Positions 44,378 to 52,260 of a stretch of 64,000 nt of DNA are shown one piece after another. Position numbers and translations under genes: made by a program. This DNA comes from Candidatus Cloacimonadota bacterium (lineage in GTDB: Bacteria; Cloacimonadota; Cloacimonadia; Cloacimonadales; Cloacimonadaceae), in assembly GCA_028695495.1 (NCBI GenBank), contig JAQVIX010000002.1:1-64000 (forward strand), read 5' to 3'. Under the pieces are notes generated by a model. That model worked only from the letters and a program-made list of their open reading frames with translations, was not told the DNA's origin and searched no databases. Positions within the stretch are counted from its first letter, which is position 1. Every line of letters begins with the position of its first letter.

Positions 44378-46134
44378 GATTCCACCTCCTCTTCTTCTTC
44401 CAGACGGGCGCGAATACGCTGTTTCTCATACAGATCGTGGTATATTCCGCCACTTCGTAAAAGCGAAGCGTGGTTTCCGCGCTCTTTGATAATCGCATCG
44501 TCCAGCACGATAATGCGATCCGCATGTTGCATGGAAGAGATTCTATGGGCAATGATGAGGGTGGTTTTGCCTTGTCTGGCTTTGATCAGGCGTTCCAAAA
44601 TCTGCCGCTCGGTTTTGGTATCCACGGCGGAAAGGGCGTCGTCCAGTATCAATACTCTGGGGTCGGTAAGTAGCGCGCGGGAGATGGCTACACGCTGTTT
44701 TTGCCCGCCGGAAAGCGTTACTCCGCGCTCGCCCACCACGGTTTCAAACTTATTCTCAAATTCCATTATTTCATCGTGCACGCTGGCGATTTTGGCGGCT
44801 TCATACACTTCCGCATCGCTGGCTTCAGGATTTCCCAGCCGGATATTATTTGCGATAGTATCGCTAAAGAGGAAGATATCCTGGGGCACCAGCACGATAT
44901 CGCGGCGCAATACCTCTAAGGGGATGCGGTAAAGCTCGGTATCATCTATAAATATGCTCTTCTGCGGCGGATTGTAAATGCGCACCAAAAGCTCGATCAG
45001 GCTGGTCTTGCCGCTGCCGGTGGGTCCCACTATCGCCAGGGTTTGCCCCGCTTCCACACAGAAGGAGATGTCCTTAAAGATAAGCGGTAACTCCTTGCCA
45101 TATCGGAAGCGTAGCTCTTTTACCTCGATCTTGCCAGCTATTTCTTTAATATTCAGATTTGCCTGGCTATCATCAATCTCCGGCTTTAGGGTAAAGATTT
45201 CGTTTAAGCGGTTTAGGGAAGCGGTGCCACGCTGATACATATCCACAATCCAGCCAATGGCAATCATCGGCCATACCAGCATGCCCAGATATTGGAAAAA
45301 GGCGATAAAGCCGCCGATGGTGATATCGCCCTTGATGGTAGCCTGACCGCCAAAATACAGTGCGATAATCATCGAACAGGCAATAATGAAGCCCTGGAAA
45401 GGATGGAAAAAGCCGGCAATTCTTGCCATCGAGATATTTTGATTTACAAATTCCAGCGAAACCTCGTCAACCTTATCCAGTTCCGCCTTTTCCTGATTAA
45501 ATGCCTTTACAATGCGGATGCCGGAAATGCTCTCCTGAATCTTGCCGCTCATGCTGGCAAAGCTCGCCTGTACCAAGGCAAAACGCCGGTGCATCTTCTT
45601 GCCAAAGTAGCCGATGGTGATGGACAATATCGGCATGGGGATGATGGCAAGCAGTGTAAGCCGCGGGTTGATGGAAACCATAAAGGAAAAGCTGGCAATG
45701 GTCATCAAAACGATGTCCATGGCGGCGATCATGCCCATTCCCAAAAGCATGCGCACGGCATTCAGGTCATTCGTGGCGTATGCCATTAGGTCGCCGGTTT
45801 TGCTCTTGTTAAAGAAGTTTTGTGAGAGCTTTAAGAGGTGATTGTAAAAATCCTGTCGCAGGCTTTTTTCAATGCGGTGGGAATTGCCGATGATCAAAAT
45901 GCGCCAAAAATAGCGCAATACCATTACGGCTACGGCAAGCCCAAAGATGATGAGACCCACCCAGATAAGCCCCTGTTCATCGATAGTACGGTTTTGAATG
46001 CTATCGATAGCATATTGCGTCACTTTGGGCATGATGAGCTGCACCACATCCACCAAAATGAGCATTAAAATGCCTCCCAATATCTTAGTGTAACTCTTTT
46101 TCAGATATGGAAGTATCGCGTCAAAAGTTCGCAT
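44374..46134 (-). CDS. ABC exporter half-transporter with degenerate ATP site
   Basis: A 586-residue partner of the 42221 gene. It has six membrane segments and an ATPase domain: Walker A GPTGSGKTSLI, signature LSGGQKQRVAISRAL and Walker B VLILDDALSAVD. Asp stands where the catalytic Glu normally is, the hallmark of the degenerate site in heterodimeric exporters such as TM287/288 and BmrCD. The ATG at 46134 is chosen because AAAAGGA lies upstream; a GTG at 46164 is less likely. It reads first in the two-gene operon; the upstream gap up to the cobalamin riboswitch contains repeats. Confidence 0.9.
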   Translation of the reverse strand: MRTFDAILPYLKKSYTKILGGILMLILVDVVQLIMPKVTQYAIDSIQNRTIDEQGLIWVGLIIFGLAVAVMVLRYFWRILIIGNSHRIEKSLRQDFYNHLLKLSQNFFNKSKTGDLMAYATNDLNAVRMLLGMGMIAAMDIVLMTIASFSFMVSINPRLTLLAIIPMPILSITIGYFGKKMHRRFALVQASFASMSGKIQESISGIRIVKAFNQEKAELDKVDEVSLEFVNQNISMARIAGFFHPFQGFIIACSMIIALYFGGQATIKGDITIGGFIAFFQYLGMLVWPMIAIGWIVDMYQRGTASLNRLNEIFTLKPEIDDSQANLNIKEIAGKIEVKELRFRYGKELPLIFKDISFCVEAGQTLAIVGPTGSGKTSLIELLVRIYNPPQKSIFIDDTELYRIPLEVLRRDIVLVPQDIFLFSDTIANNIRLGNPEASDAEVYEAAKIASVHDEIMEFENKFETVVGERGVTLSGGQKQRVAISRALLTDPRVLILDDALSAVDTKTERQILERLIKARQGKTTLIIAHRISSMQHADRIIVLDDAIIKERGNHASLLRSGGIYHDLYEKQRIRARLEEEEEVES

Positions 46135-46555
46135 TTGATGTATATCCTTTTTTCTTACTAACACAGATCACTGTTGCATGAGTTTTTTGCTATTGAGTCA
46201 ATCTGTGGGCAGGCGAGTTTTTGGCAAGAAGTATTTTTGAGGATAGATATTGCGCGCAGCTTTGCCAGAACTATGGAGAGGTATTTTCCCGCAGATTACG
46301 CGGATTTTCCCGCGAATTTCACAGATATTTCCCACGAATGAACGCGAATTAAAACCGGTTTTGTGGGGCAGAATAATAATGTGGGAGCGACATCTTGTCG
46401 CTTGAAGGTATATACGGCATCTTGCCGTATAAAAATAGAAATCATGCGGCAGGATGCCACACCCACATTCATGCGGCAAGATGCCACATCTACTTTTCTG
46501 CGGCAAGATGCCACATCCACAGTGCTTATAACCTCCCCCAAAAATAACAATAACA
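46135..46555. repeat. Gene-free stretch with GGCAAGATGCC repeat units
   Basis: Between the divergent exporter and receptor units. At about 46388-46520 lie irregular copies of a short palindromic unit (GGCAAGATGCC or GGCATCTTGCC), related to the perfect 27-base array at 50405-50562. Around 46250-46330 is a short-period sequence with repeated 'cgcgaatt' and 'cacaga' words. No gene is called. Confidence 0.65.
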
Positions 46556-46583
46556 TTGACAAATATCTGGACACCAAAATACT
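46556..46583 (+). promoter_or_regulatory. Promoter of the cobalamin riboswitch transcript
   Basis: TTGACA at 46556-46561, a 16-base spacer and AATACT at 46578-46583 (4 of 6 matches). It lies 15 bases before the riboswitch. Confidence 0.55.
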
Positions 46584-46597
46584 GACCTTATGACCTG

Positions 46598-46745
46598 ATG
46601 GTGCTTTTGCAAAGGTAAAAGGGAAATCTGAATTGATGCGGTCTCCGCCACTGTATGCAGCATAAAGGTTTGCCCCGCCACTGTTTATCGTAAATGGGAA
46701 GGCGTGGCAAGATAACCGCTGTGAGCCAGGAAACCTGCCAACAGG
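46598..46745 (+). promoter_or_regulatory. Cobalamin riboswitch
   Basis: Conserved aptamer elements occur in the expected order: GATGGTGC, GGTAAAAGGGAA, a GCGGTCTCCGCCACTGTA segment, a second CCACTG, GGGAAGGC, and the B12-box GAGCCAGGAAACCTGCC. Such RNAs bind adenosylcobalamin or other cobalamins and switch off uptake or synthesis genes. Downstream, TTTAAGC at about 46750 can pair with GCTTAAA near 46788, which may be part of the expression platform. The regulated gene is the TonB-dependent receptor. Confidence 0.93.
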
Positions 46746-46837
46746 TGTATTTTAAGCGTTTTCACGGAGCCAAAGAGAACTGCTTAAATACCCGCATTTA
46801 GCGCCCGGTCATATAAAGAAACTAAGAGGTGAATCCG

Positions 46838-49018
46838 ATGCGCTACCAGCTATGCCACCGTTTTATCAAGCCCTTAGTGATGCTTTGTGTCCTGATAGGG
46901 CTGCTTGTTGTAACCCCTTTATTTGCCCAGGAGATTATCTTGCAAGTTCAAGATTCTGCCGGGCACGCGATTTCTGGCGTAAGCATTACCGATGGCAGCT
47001 TTTTTGCCTATAGCGATTCCTTGGGGCAGGCGCATATAAGCTATAGCAGCAAGGTATTACGCTTTAGCCATCCGGGCTATCACGAGCTAAAAACTCATAT
47101 AAGCAAAGCGAGCAGGCAAAGCTTCACCCTGCAAGATAGGGAAATACTTTTGCCCGTGGTTTACGTGCAGGATAGCGCCATCTTTGGCTCGCTGGACGCC
47201 TTAGGCAGCCGGCAGATTCATCCGGATACGGATTTTGCGGTTCAAAACGCTGCGGAATTATTCGCCAATGAGAGCAGTTTTCACAGCGCCGATACGCGGC
47301 TTTTGGGCGAACAGCAAAGCCTTTCTCTTTTGGGTTCGCTCAGCCGCCATACCCTGGTAATGCTGGACGGCTTGCCTCTCAATAACGCCGGAGAAGCCTT
47401 TGATTTCAGTAAAATATCTCTTTCGCAGATCGAGCGCATCGAGATCGTAAAAGGCAGTGCTTCCGCCTTGGGTGGCTCATCTGCCATTGGCGGCATCGTA
47501 AATATCATCTCCAAAAGCCCTTCTCACAAAAATGAGCTCAAGCTCGCTTCCGAAAGCTCCATCGGCTCCTTTGAGGCGTATAAAGAGGATTTATCTGCTT
47601 TCTGGGCTTATGCCAAATGGGCATTCAGAGCGCAATACGCCATCTACACGGCAAAAAATGACTTTGCTTATAGCCCCTGGTGGGATACCGCGGGAGATTA
47701 TAAGCGCGATCATAATGCTAAAAATGCGCAGGATTATGCCTTTGGTGCGCAGTATCAGGGCGCCAAACACGCATGGGATTACAGCTATCGGGGCGGGCAT
47801 TTTAGAAAGGAATTGCCCGGACCTATCAACTTCCTGCCTTTGTATGATAATGCCCATAGTGATGGCGGCTACTCTCAGCACAGCCTGGGTAATAAATGGC
47901 AAAAAGGAAGCTTTAGCAATGAGACGAAACTCTTTTATCAATACGACTCCAACCACTACAAAAATGTGGATTCCAGTAACAACGCAAATCCCAAAGATTA
48001 TATCCAAAGTCAACAAAATGTAGGATTTCAAAACCGGTTGAACTGGGCAAAAACGCAGCATAAGGCAGGGATTTTGCTGGAATATAAGCGCTTGAATTAT
48101 TGGCTAAAACACTATCCAATAGGCACAAATCCGGGTATGGAACAAAACCAACGACTGGATAACCTGGCGTTCGGGGCTTCTTATGCCTTGAAATGCGAAT
48201 TAGGAGATTTCGCATCAGAGAGCCAGCTAAACTTACGCCAGGATTTTACCGAAGAAAACGACTATTTTACCCAGCGTTTTACTCAGCATTTTGGCTATGA
48301 AGGTGTGCTCAAATATAGCCTGGATGCCAGTATTGGCACGGGCTTTGCTATGCCTTCTGTTTACGATATGTATTGGATTGGAGATAGCGAAACCATTGGG
48401 AATCCAAACTTGAAGTCCGAAACTTCGCGTACTTACGCCTTGGAAGCTGCGCTTGAAAATCCCTGGTTCAAGCTCTCTTGTGGCGTGCAACAAAGCGAGA
48501 TAGAAGACCTTATCAAGTGGCAGCAAGTCAATCTCTTTGGCCCTATCTGGAAGCCCTTTAATGTAGGAAGCGCGCGCATCCGCAATCTGGAAACAAGTGC
48601 CGATTTACAAATCCTGCCCTGGCTCAAGCTGGATAGCAAGCTCAGCCTTAGCGAAGCCAAAGATTTCTCGCGGGATTCGGCGGGCAATCCTTCCGCTATT
48701 TATGGGAAATACCTTACTTATACTCCCCGGCTAAAAAGCGTAAGCACGCTGATAGCCGAGCAGAAATATGCAGTCGCCAAACTGAGCTATAGCTATACGG
48801 GAGAGCAATATAAAACGGAGGATAATCTGATAGACCCCCTCAAAGCCTACGATAATCTGGATTTGCAATTGGCGCTAAAACACGAACTAAAAAGCTGGAA
48901 ACTAAGACTAAGCCTGAATCTGAATAACCTGCTAAATAAGCGCTATGAGGTGTATTCCTACGTGCCGCAGCCGGGCTTTAACTGGCACACGGCGCAGGGG
49001 ATAAGCTACGAACTGTAA
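46838..49018 (+). CDS. btuB: TonB-dependent outer-membrane receptor, probably for cobalamin (BtuB-like)
   Basis: A 726-residue outer-membrane protein. The ATG at 46838 is chosen because AGAGGT lies 7 bases upstream; a GTG nine bases earlier overlaps that site. A signal peptide (residues about 8-30, ending LFAQ) is followed by a carboxypeptidase-regulatory-like beta domain (QVQDSAGHAISGVSITDG), a plug domain with TLVMLDGLPLNNAG and RIEIVKGSASALGGSSAIGG, and a long beta-barrel. The C-terminal strand ends in aromatic/hydrophobic residues (ISYEL). The cobalamin riboswitch directly upstream argues that the substrate is a cobalamin or cobinamide. No inner-membrane btuCDF genes are nearby. Confidence 0.88.
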   Translation: MRYQLCHRFIKPLVMLCVLIGLLVVTPLFAQEIILQVQDSAGHAISGVSITDGSFFAYSDSLGQAHISYSSKVLRFSHPGYHELKTHISKASRQSFTLQDREILLPVVYVQDSAIFGSLDALGSRQIHPDTDFAVQNAAELFANESSFHSADTRLLGEQQSLSLLGSLSRHTLVMLDGLPLNNAGEAFDFSKISLSQIERIEIVKGSASALGGSSAIGGIVNIISKSPSHKNELKLASESSIGSFEAYKEDLSAFWAYAKWAFRAQYAIYTAKNDFAYSPWWDTAGDYKRDHNAKNAQDYAFGAQYQGAKHAWDYSYRGGHFRKELPGPINFLPLYDNAHSDGGYSQHSLGNKWQKGSFSNETKLFYQYDSNHYKNVDSSNNANPKDYIQSQQNVGFQNRLNWAKTQHKAGILLEYKRLNYWLKHYPIGTNPGMEQNQRLDNLAFGASYALKCELGDFASESQLNLRQDFTEENDYFTQRFTQHFGYEGVLKYSLDASIGTGFAMPSVYDMYWIGDSETIGNPNLKSETSRTYALEAALENPWFKLSCGVQQSEIEDLIKWQQVNLFGPIWKPFNVGSARIRNLETSADLQILPWLKLDSKLSLSEAKDFSRDSAGNPSAIYGKYLTYTPRLKSVSTLIAEQKYAVAKLSYSYTGEQYKTEDNLIDPLKAYDNLDLQLALKHELKSWKLRLSLNLNNLLNKRYEVYSYVPQPGFNWHTAQGISYEL

Positions 49019-49709
49019 GGGTTAGGTGCTTTTTGATCTGTCAATGTGTGCATCCAAATACGAAATGTGGTCAGTAGCAGGAGATTTCCACCACGAAAAT
49101 GTAGGGGCGGCCCGTGTGCCTGCCCAATGCTTACACGGATTGAACGGATACCACGGATTTTTATTATCACAGAGAACGCTGAGAACACAGAGAACACTGA
49201 AGAGGGGTATAAGATTGCAGGATAGCTCTTTGCGCTTAGCTTTTTTGTCCACAGATTAACGCAAATTATCACAAATTTAGTCAGCCTCTTGGACTTCTTG
49301 CCGCTTATCCGCCTTCTATCGCCGCCAACGCCTTATACAAGCGGCAAGGAGTTCAAAAGGCTTTCCCAAATTCCACACACCATGCGTAAGCGTCAAATTA
49401 ACCTGCGCTTGCGCAGCCAGTGAGCTTGCGAGTTTTAGGCAAGATCACCTTGGGTAAAGAAACGCGTTTAAATATGGAAATAAAACCCCAGCCCCCCCTA
49501 ACCGGGTTCTGCTCGGCAGACATGTTGAAAATATCGGATAGTTTAGGCATTTTGTTCTCTCCGTTTTATACGCGTTTTATGATTATTTGTAACCGCAATA
49601 TTTCTTAGACTATTACTAAACATAAATCAGCTCATTTGGCTCATTTTTGGGATCAACCAATTTCGCACGGGACAATTTTTCCGCCCATTTCCCGTATGCC
49701 TCTCTCGCA
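49019..49709. repeat. Gene-free stretch with degraded repeats
   Basis: 49095-49240 has 'cacagagaacgctgagaacacagag' type words of short period. 49295-49355 carries an element related to those near 845 and 17820 (GCTTATCCGCC..AACGCC). 49430-49560 is a degraded fragment of R2 (CTTGCGAGTTTTAGGCAAGA and CCCCAGCCCCCCC). No coding region is supported. Confidence 0.55.
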
Positions 49710-49762
49710 ATGCCCTCACCTCTACCCCGAATTTACCGGTAGAGGCGAGGGCATTGTAAGGG
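49710..49762. repeat. R3-type terminal hairpin, isolated copy
   Basis: The imperfect stem CTCGCAATGCCCTCACCTC / GAGGCGAGGGCATTG, matching the hairpins at 239-300 and 18376-18434. The rest of R3 is absent, so the hairpin moves or survives independently. Confidence 0.75.
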
Positions 49763-49783
49763 CAACAGACGGGGATGCAGGCA

Positions 49784-50005
49784 ACGCTGTCCCGAAATGC
49801 CAAAACCAAGCACGATATCCAACGAAACGAGAATGTAGGGGCGCAAGGCGCCAAAGCCCGCATTTAACAAAGCGTGCGCGTAGCGCACACCGTAACAAAT
49901 TGATACACAGTCCGTAATGATTACCAGATGCGTGTAAATTTCGGCGGGTTCAAGGCATTGAACCCCTACATTTCTGAGGGGAACATTTCTTGTTGTGCTA
50001 TTCAT
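49784..50005 (+). repeat. MITE-like dispersed repeat R1, copy 5
   Basis: It starts GCTGTCCCGAAATGCC and keeps the GCACGATATC, GC-rich hairpin and GGGTTCAAGGCATTGAACCC parts. Its right end (TTCTTGTTGTGCTATTC) runs straight into R2 copy 3, without the terminal GGACAGCCTC. The same junction occurs at R2 copy 2, so R1 and R2 may share an end. Confidence 0.85.
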
Positions 50006-50326
50006 TTTACCATTATCAGATAAGTTCGGAATTTGGTATCCTCAAGAAATGCTAAAACATACAACCGAGCGGAACCCCTTTAGGGGTGGCATTTTAGATA
50101 GCAATCGCGTTATGTAGCAATATGATAAATAAAACCCCAGCCTCCCCTTAGACTTACTCCCCAAAAACGCTTTTTTGGGGAGTAAGTCTAAGGGGAGGCT
50201 GGCGGATAAAAAACAACCATCAAAACGCATCAATTACCCAGGGTTTATCTTGCCTAAAACTCGCAAGCTCATTTTTTGGCAAGAACACCCTGGGCTACCT
50301 AAAATGTCGTTCCTCCGGAACTCATG
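50003..50326 (-). repeat. Composite palindromic repeat R2, copy 3
   Basis: The inverted equivalent of 38551-38880 with the parts in opposite order: ATAAGTTCGGAATTTGG, a CCGAGCGGAACCCC segment, a perfect central hairpin at 50137-50202 and a CCCAGGG..CCCTGGG hairpin. Together with copy 2 it brackets an 11-kb segment in inverted orientation. Confidence 0.85.
50137..50202. repeat. Perfect 31-bp hairpin at the centre of R2 copy 3
   Basis: Arms 50137-50167 and 50172-50202 pair perfectly around CGCT. A one-base deletion and a T-to-C change relative to the hairpin at 38663-38730 are mirrored in the other arm. Confidence 0.95.
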
Positions 50327-50404
50327 CGGCTGCACAAGCGCAGGTTTATCAGATCTGGCTATCGCCAGTAGAAGCGACACCTTGTCTTATATAAAAAACA
50401 AAAC

Positions 50405-50562
50405 ATGCGGCAAGATGCCACATCCACTTTTATGCGGCAAGATGCCACATCCACTTTTATGCGGCAAGATGCCACATCCACTTTTATGCGGCAAGATGCC
50501 ACATCCACTTTTATGCGGCAAGATGCCACATCCACTTTTATGCGGCAAGATGCCACATCCAC
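50405..50562 (+). repeat. Six-copy 27-bp tandem repeat
   Basis: Units start at 50405, 50432, 50459, 50486, 50513 and 50540, identical in each full unit (ATGCGGCAAGATGCCACATC then CACTTTT); the last is cut short. Each unit contains GGCAAGATGCC, able to form a small hairpin. Because 27 is a multiple of three the array is open in several frames and yields repetitive peptides (for example CGKMPHPLL), but no ribosome site or conserved flanks support translation. Confidence 0.97.
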
Positions 50563-50782
50563 TATGTTGGGAAAGCCGCTTGAACTCCAGCACACTTGCA
50601 TAAGGCGTTGCCAGCACTAAAAGGCGGATAAGTGCACTGAAGTCCAAGAGGCTGGTCGCTGCGCTCGCTTTTAGAGCAAAGCAAAAACAAACAAGGCAAC
50701 TTATCTACGAGCGTCAGCATCTAATAAACCATTGCGAGCTTGCGAGCAATACCGCCATTATTCATCATTCATCGTTCATTAT
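50563..50782. repeat. Gene-free stretch after the tandem array
   Basis: Contains another fragment of the element with GCATAAGGCGTT and AGGCGGATAAG (related to 845, 17820, 49300) and a 'cattattcatcattcatcgttcatt' type stretch before the tcdA 3' end. No gene called. Confidence 0.5.
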
Positions 50783-51529
50783 TCATTGCAAGGCATCGCG
50801 TTGCACCACTTCCCTTATCACCCACGCCGCAGCCATCATGCCCATTATCGCCGGTAAATACGAAATGGAGCCAATTACCTGCCTTTGCCTGCCGCGCTCA
50901 ATAGTCAGCTCGCTCTCGCTTTCAATCTCCATAGCCGGAAATATCGGCAGTTCCGAGGAATAAATGCAAGGAAAATCGCCCTTTACCCCCCGCCGGCGCA
51001 AGAACTTCCGTACCCGGCGCGCCAGAGGGCAATTCTCGCTCTTTTTTAATGGAGCCAAATGCAGCTTGCTGGGGTCTAAGCGGTTGCCCGCACCCATTAC
51101 GGAGATGAAGCGGCGCTCCGTCTTGGCAAGCTCTTCCAAAAGCCCGATCTTGGGTCCCAGGCTATCGATGGCGTCTATAATAAAGTCCGCATTGGCAAGT
51201 AGTTCGCTCCTATTTTCACTATCCAAAAATACCTGATGGCATAGCACTTCCGCGGCGGGATTGATGCTGAGTATCCGCTCCCGCATTAGTTCTGTTTTTA
51301 CTTTTCCGATGCTATCCTGCGTGGCTAAAAGTTGGCGATTGATATTGGTAGCGCCCACGGTGTCAAAATCGACAAGGATAAAAGAGCCAATCCCTGCGCG
51401 CACAAGGGCTTCTGCGGCGTAAGAACCCACCCCGCCCAAGCCGGCGATGGCTACTTTGGTTTGCTTTAAACGCTTGAGGGCATCTGTGCCAATAAGCAGT
51501 TCGGTACGAGAAAAATCCGCCATATTCAT
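50783..51529 (-). CDS. tcdA: tRNA threonylcarbamoyladenosine dehydratase (TcdA/CsdL)
   Basis: A 248-residue E1-like (ThiF-fold) ATP-dependent enzyme that cyclises threonylcarbamoyladenosine in tRNA to its ct6A form. The nucleotide-binding motif GLGGVGSYAAEALVRAGIG is at about 30-48, followed by DFDTVGATNINRQLLA near 54, the conserved Arg/Gln region. The C-terminal GVKGDFPCIYSSE segment matches the TcdA family. It is the last gene of the long minus-strand operon and overlaps TatD by 4 bases. A different E1-like ThiF partner is possible but less likely. Confidence 0.92.
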   Translation of the reverse strand: MNMADFSRTELLIGTDALKRLKQTKVAIAGLGGVGSYAAEALVRAGIGSFILVDFDTVGATNINRQLLATQDSIGKVKTELMRERILSINPAAEVLCHQVFLDSENRSELLANADFIIDAIDSLGPKIGLLEELAKTERRFISVMGAGNRLDPSKLHLAPLKKSENCPLARRVRKFLRRRGVKGDFPCIYSSELPIFPAMEIESESELTIERGRQRQVIGSISYLPAIMGMMAAAWVIREVVQRDALQ

Positions 51530-52260
51530 TTAATGCCCCTTAGCAATAGATAGTTATCGTATTGTATTGCCTTTAGTTCGCTGATGCCTGTGCCATATCT
51601 TTGGGATACTGTTTCTGCCAAATCAATGAGGCGGAGGAGCGGGTTTATTTCACCCTGCGTTAGATAATAACGGGTAATATCCGTCTCAAAAAGGTAGCGT
51701 TTACTCTCCAGCATCTCGCTGAGTAGCAGTGTCTTATCCTTCTTTAGAACGCGCTCACTGATGGTGAAATAAGCATCAAGCTTTAGAAACAAGCGAAAAG
51801 CTTCGGTGGAGCCGGCGTAGCCGTGAATCAGATAGCGCAAAGGATACTCGCGCAGGATTTCGTATGCCGCCTGTTGATGCCCCACGATGTGCAGCACCAC
51901 GGGCAGCTTATGTTCTGCGGCTAAGTCCAGTTGCTGGATAAAGCCTTGCTGCATAGCGCTGAAGTCTTTATTCATTCTATCCAGCCCGATTTCGCCCACT
52001 GCCCAAAGGCGCTGCTGCTGGCATAAACGCGCAATATCCGCATATTCCAAATCGCAGGGCGGGAAATTGGGGTGCACGCCGGCGCTGTATATAATCCCGT
52101 AGCGCGCGGCATTGGCTGCATACCACTTTAGCTCCTCTTTCGTTAAAGCATTGGAGAGAAAGCCCTTTATCCCCTTTTCGTTCGCTTCTTTGAAGGCGGC
52201 TTCAAAGGGCAGGGCGCTGGCTAAGTTTGCCAAATGGCAGTGCGCATCCAGCCAGATCAC
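51526..52260 (-). CDS. TatD-family metal-dependent hydrolase
   Basis: A 244-residue TIM-barrel hydrolase, slightly short for TatD proteins (about 255-265). Motifs: WLDAHCHLA near 3-11, GVHPN near 62, VGEIGLDRM near 87, VVLHIVGH near 120 and HGYAGS near 144. TatD enzymes are 3'-5' DNA/RNA exonucleases or other hydrolases acting on DNA repair and turnover. Here it overlaps tcdA downstream and the TagB-like gene upstream, so it is co-transcribed with envelope genes without a clear functional link. The strict metal site set is not complete by eye (no usual HxR form), so activity is uncertain. Confidence 0.82.
   Translation of the reverse strand: MIWLDAHCHLANLASALPFEAAFKEANEKGIKGFLSNALTKEELKWYAANAARYGIIYSAGVHPNFPPCDLEYADIARLCQQQRLWAVGEIGLDRMNKDFSAMQQGFIQQLDLAAEHKLPVVLHIVGHQQAAYEILREYPLRYLIHGYAGSTEAFRLFLKLDAYFTISERVLKKDKTLLLSEMLESKRYLFETDITRYYLTQGEINPLLRLIDLAETVSQRYGTGISELKAIQYDNYLLLRGIK

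Noticed and set aside
50405-50562. Possible CRISPR array
   Set aside because: Units are directly adjacent and identical with no variable spacers, and there are no cas genes in the window.
50359-50647. Open frames on both strands through the 27-base array giving repetitive Cys-rich peptides
   Set aside because: The unit length is a multiple of three, so frames stay open by chance; no ribosome site, and the overlapping frames are all equally long.
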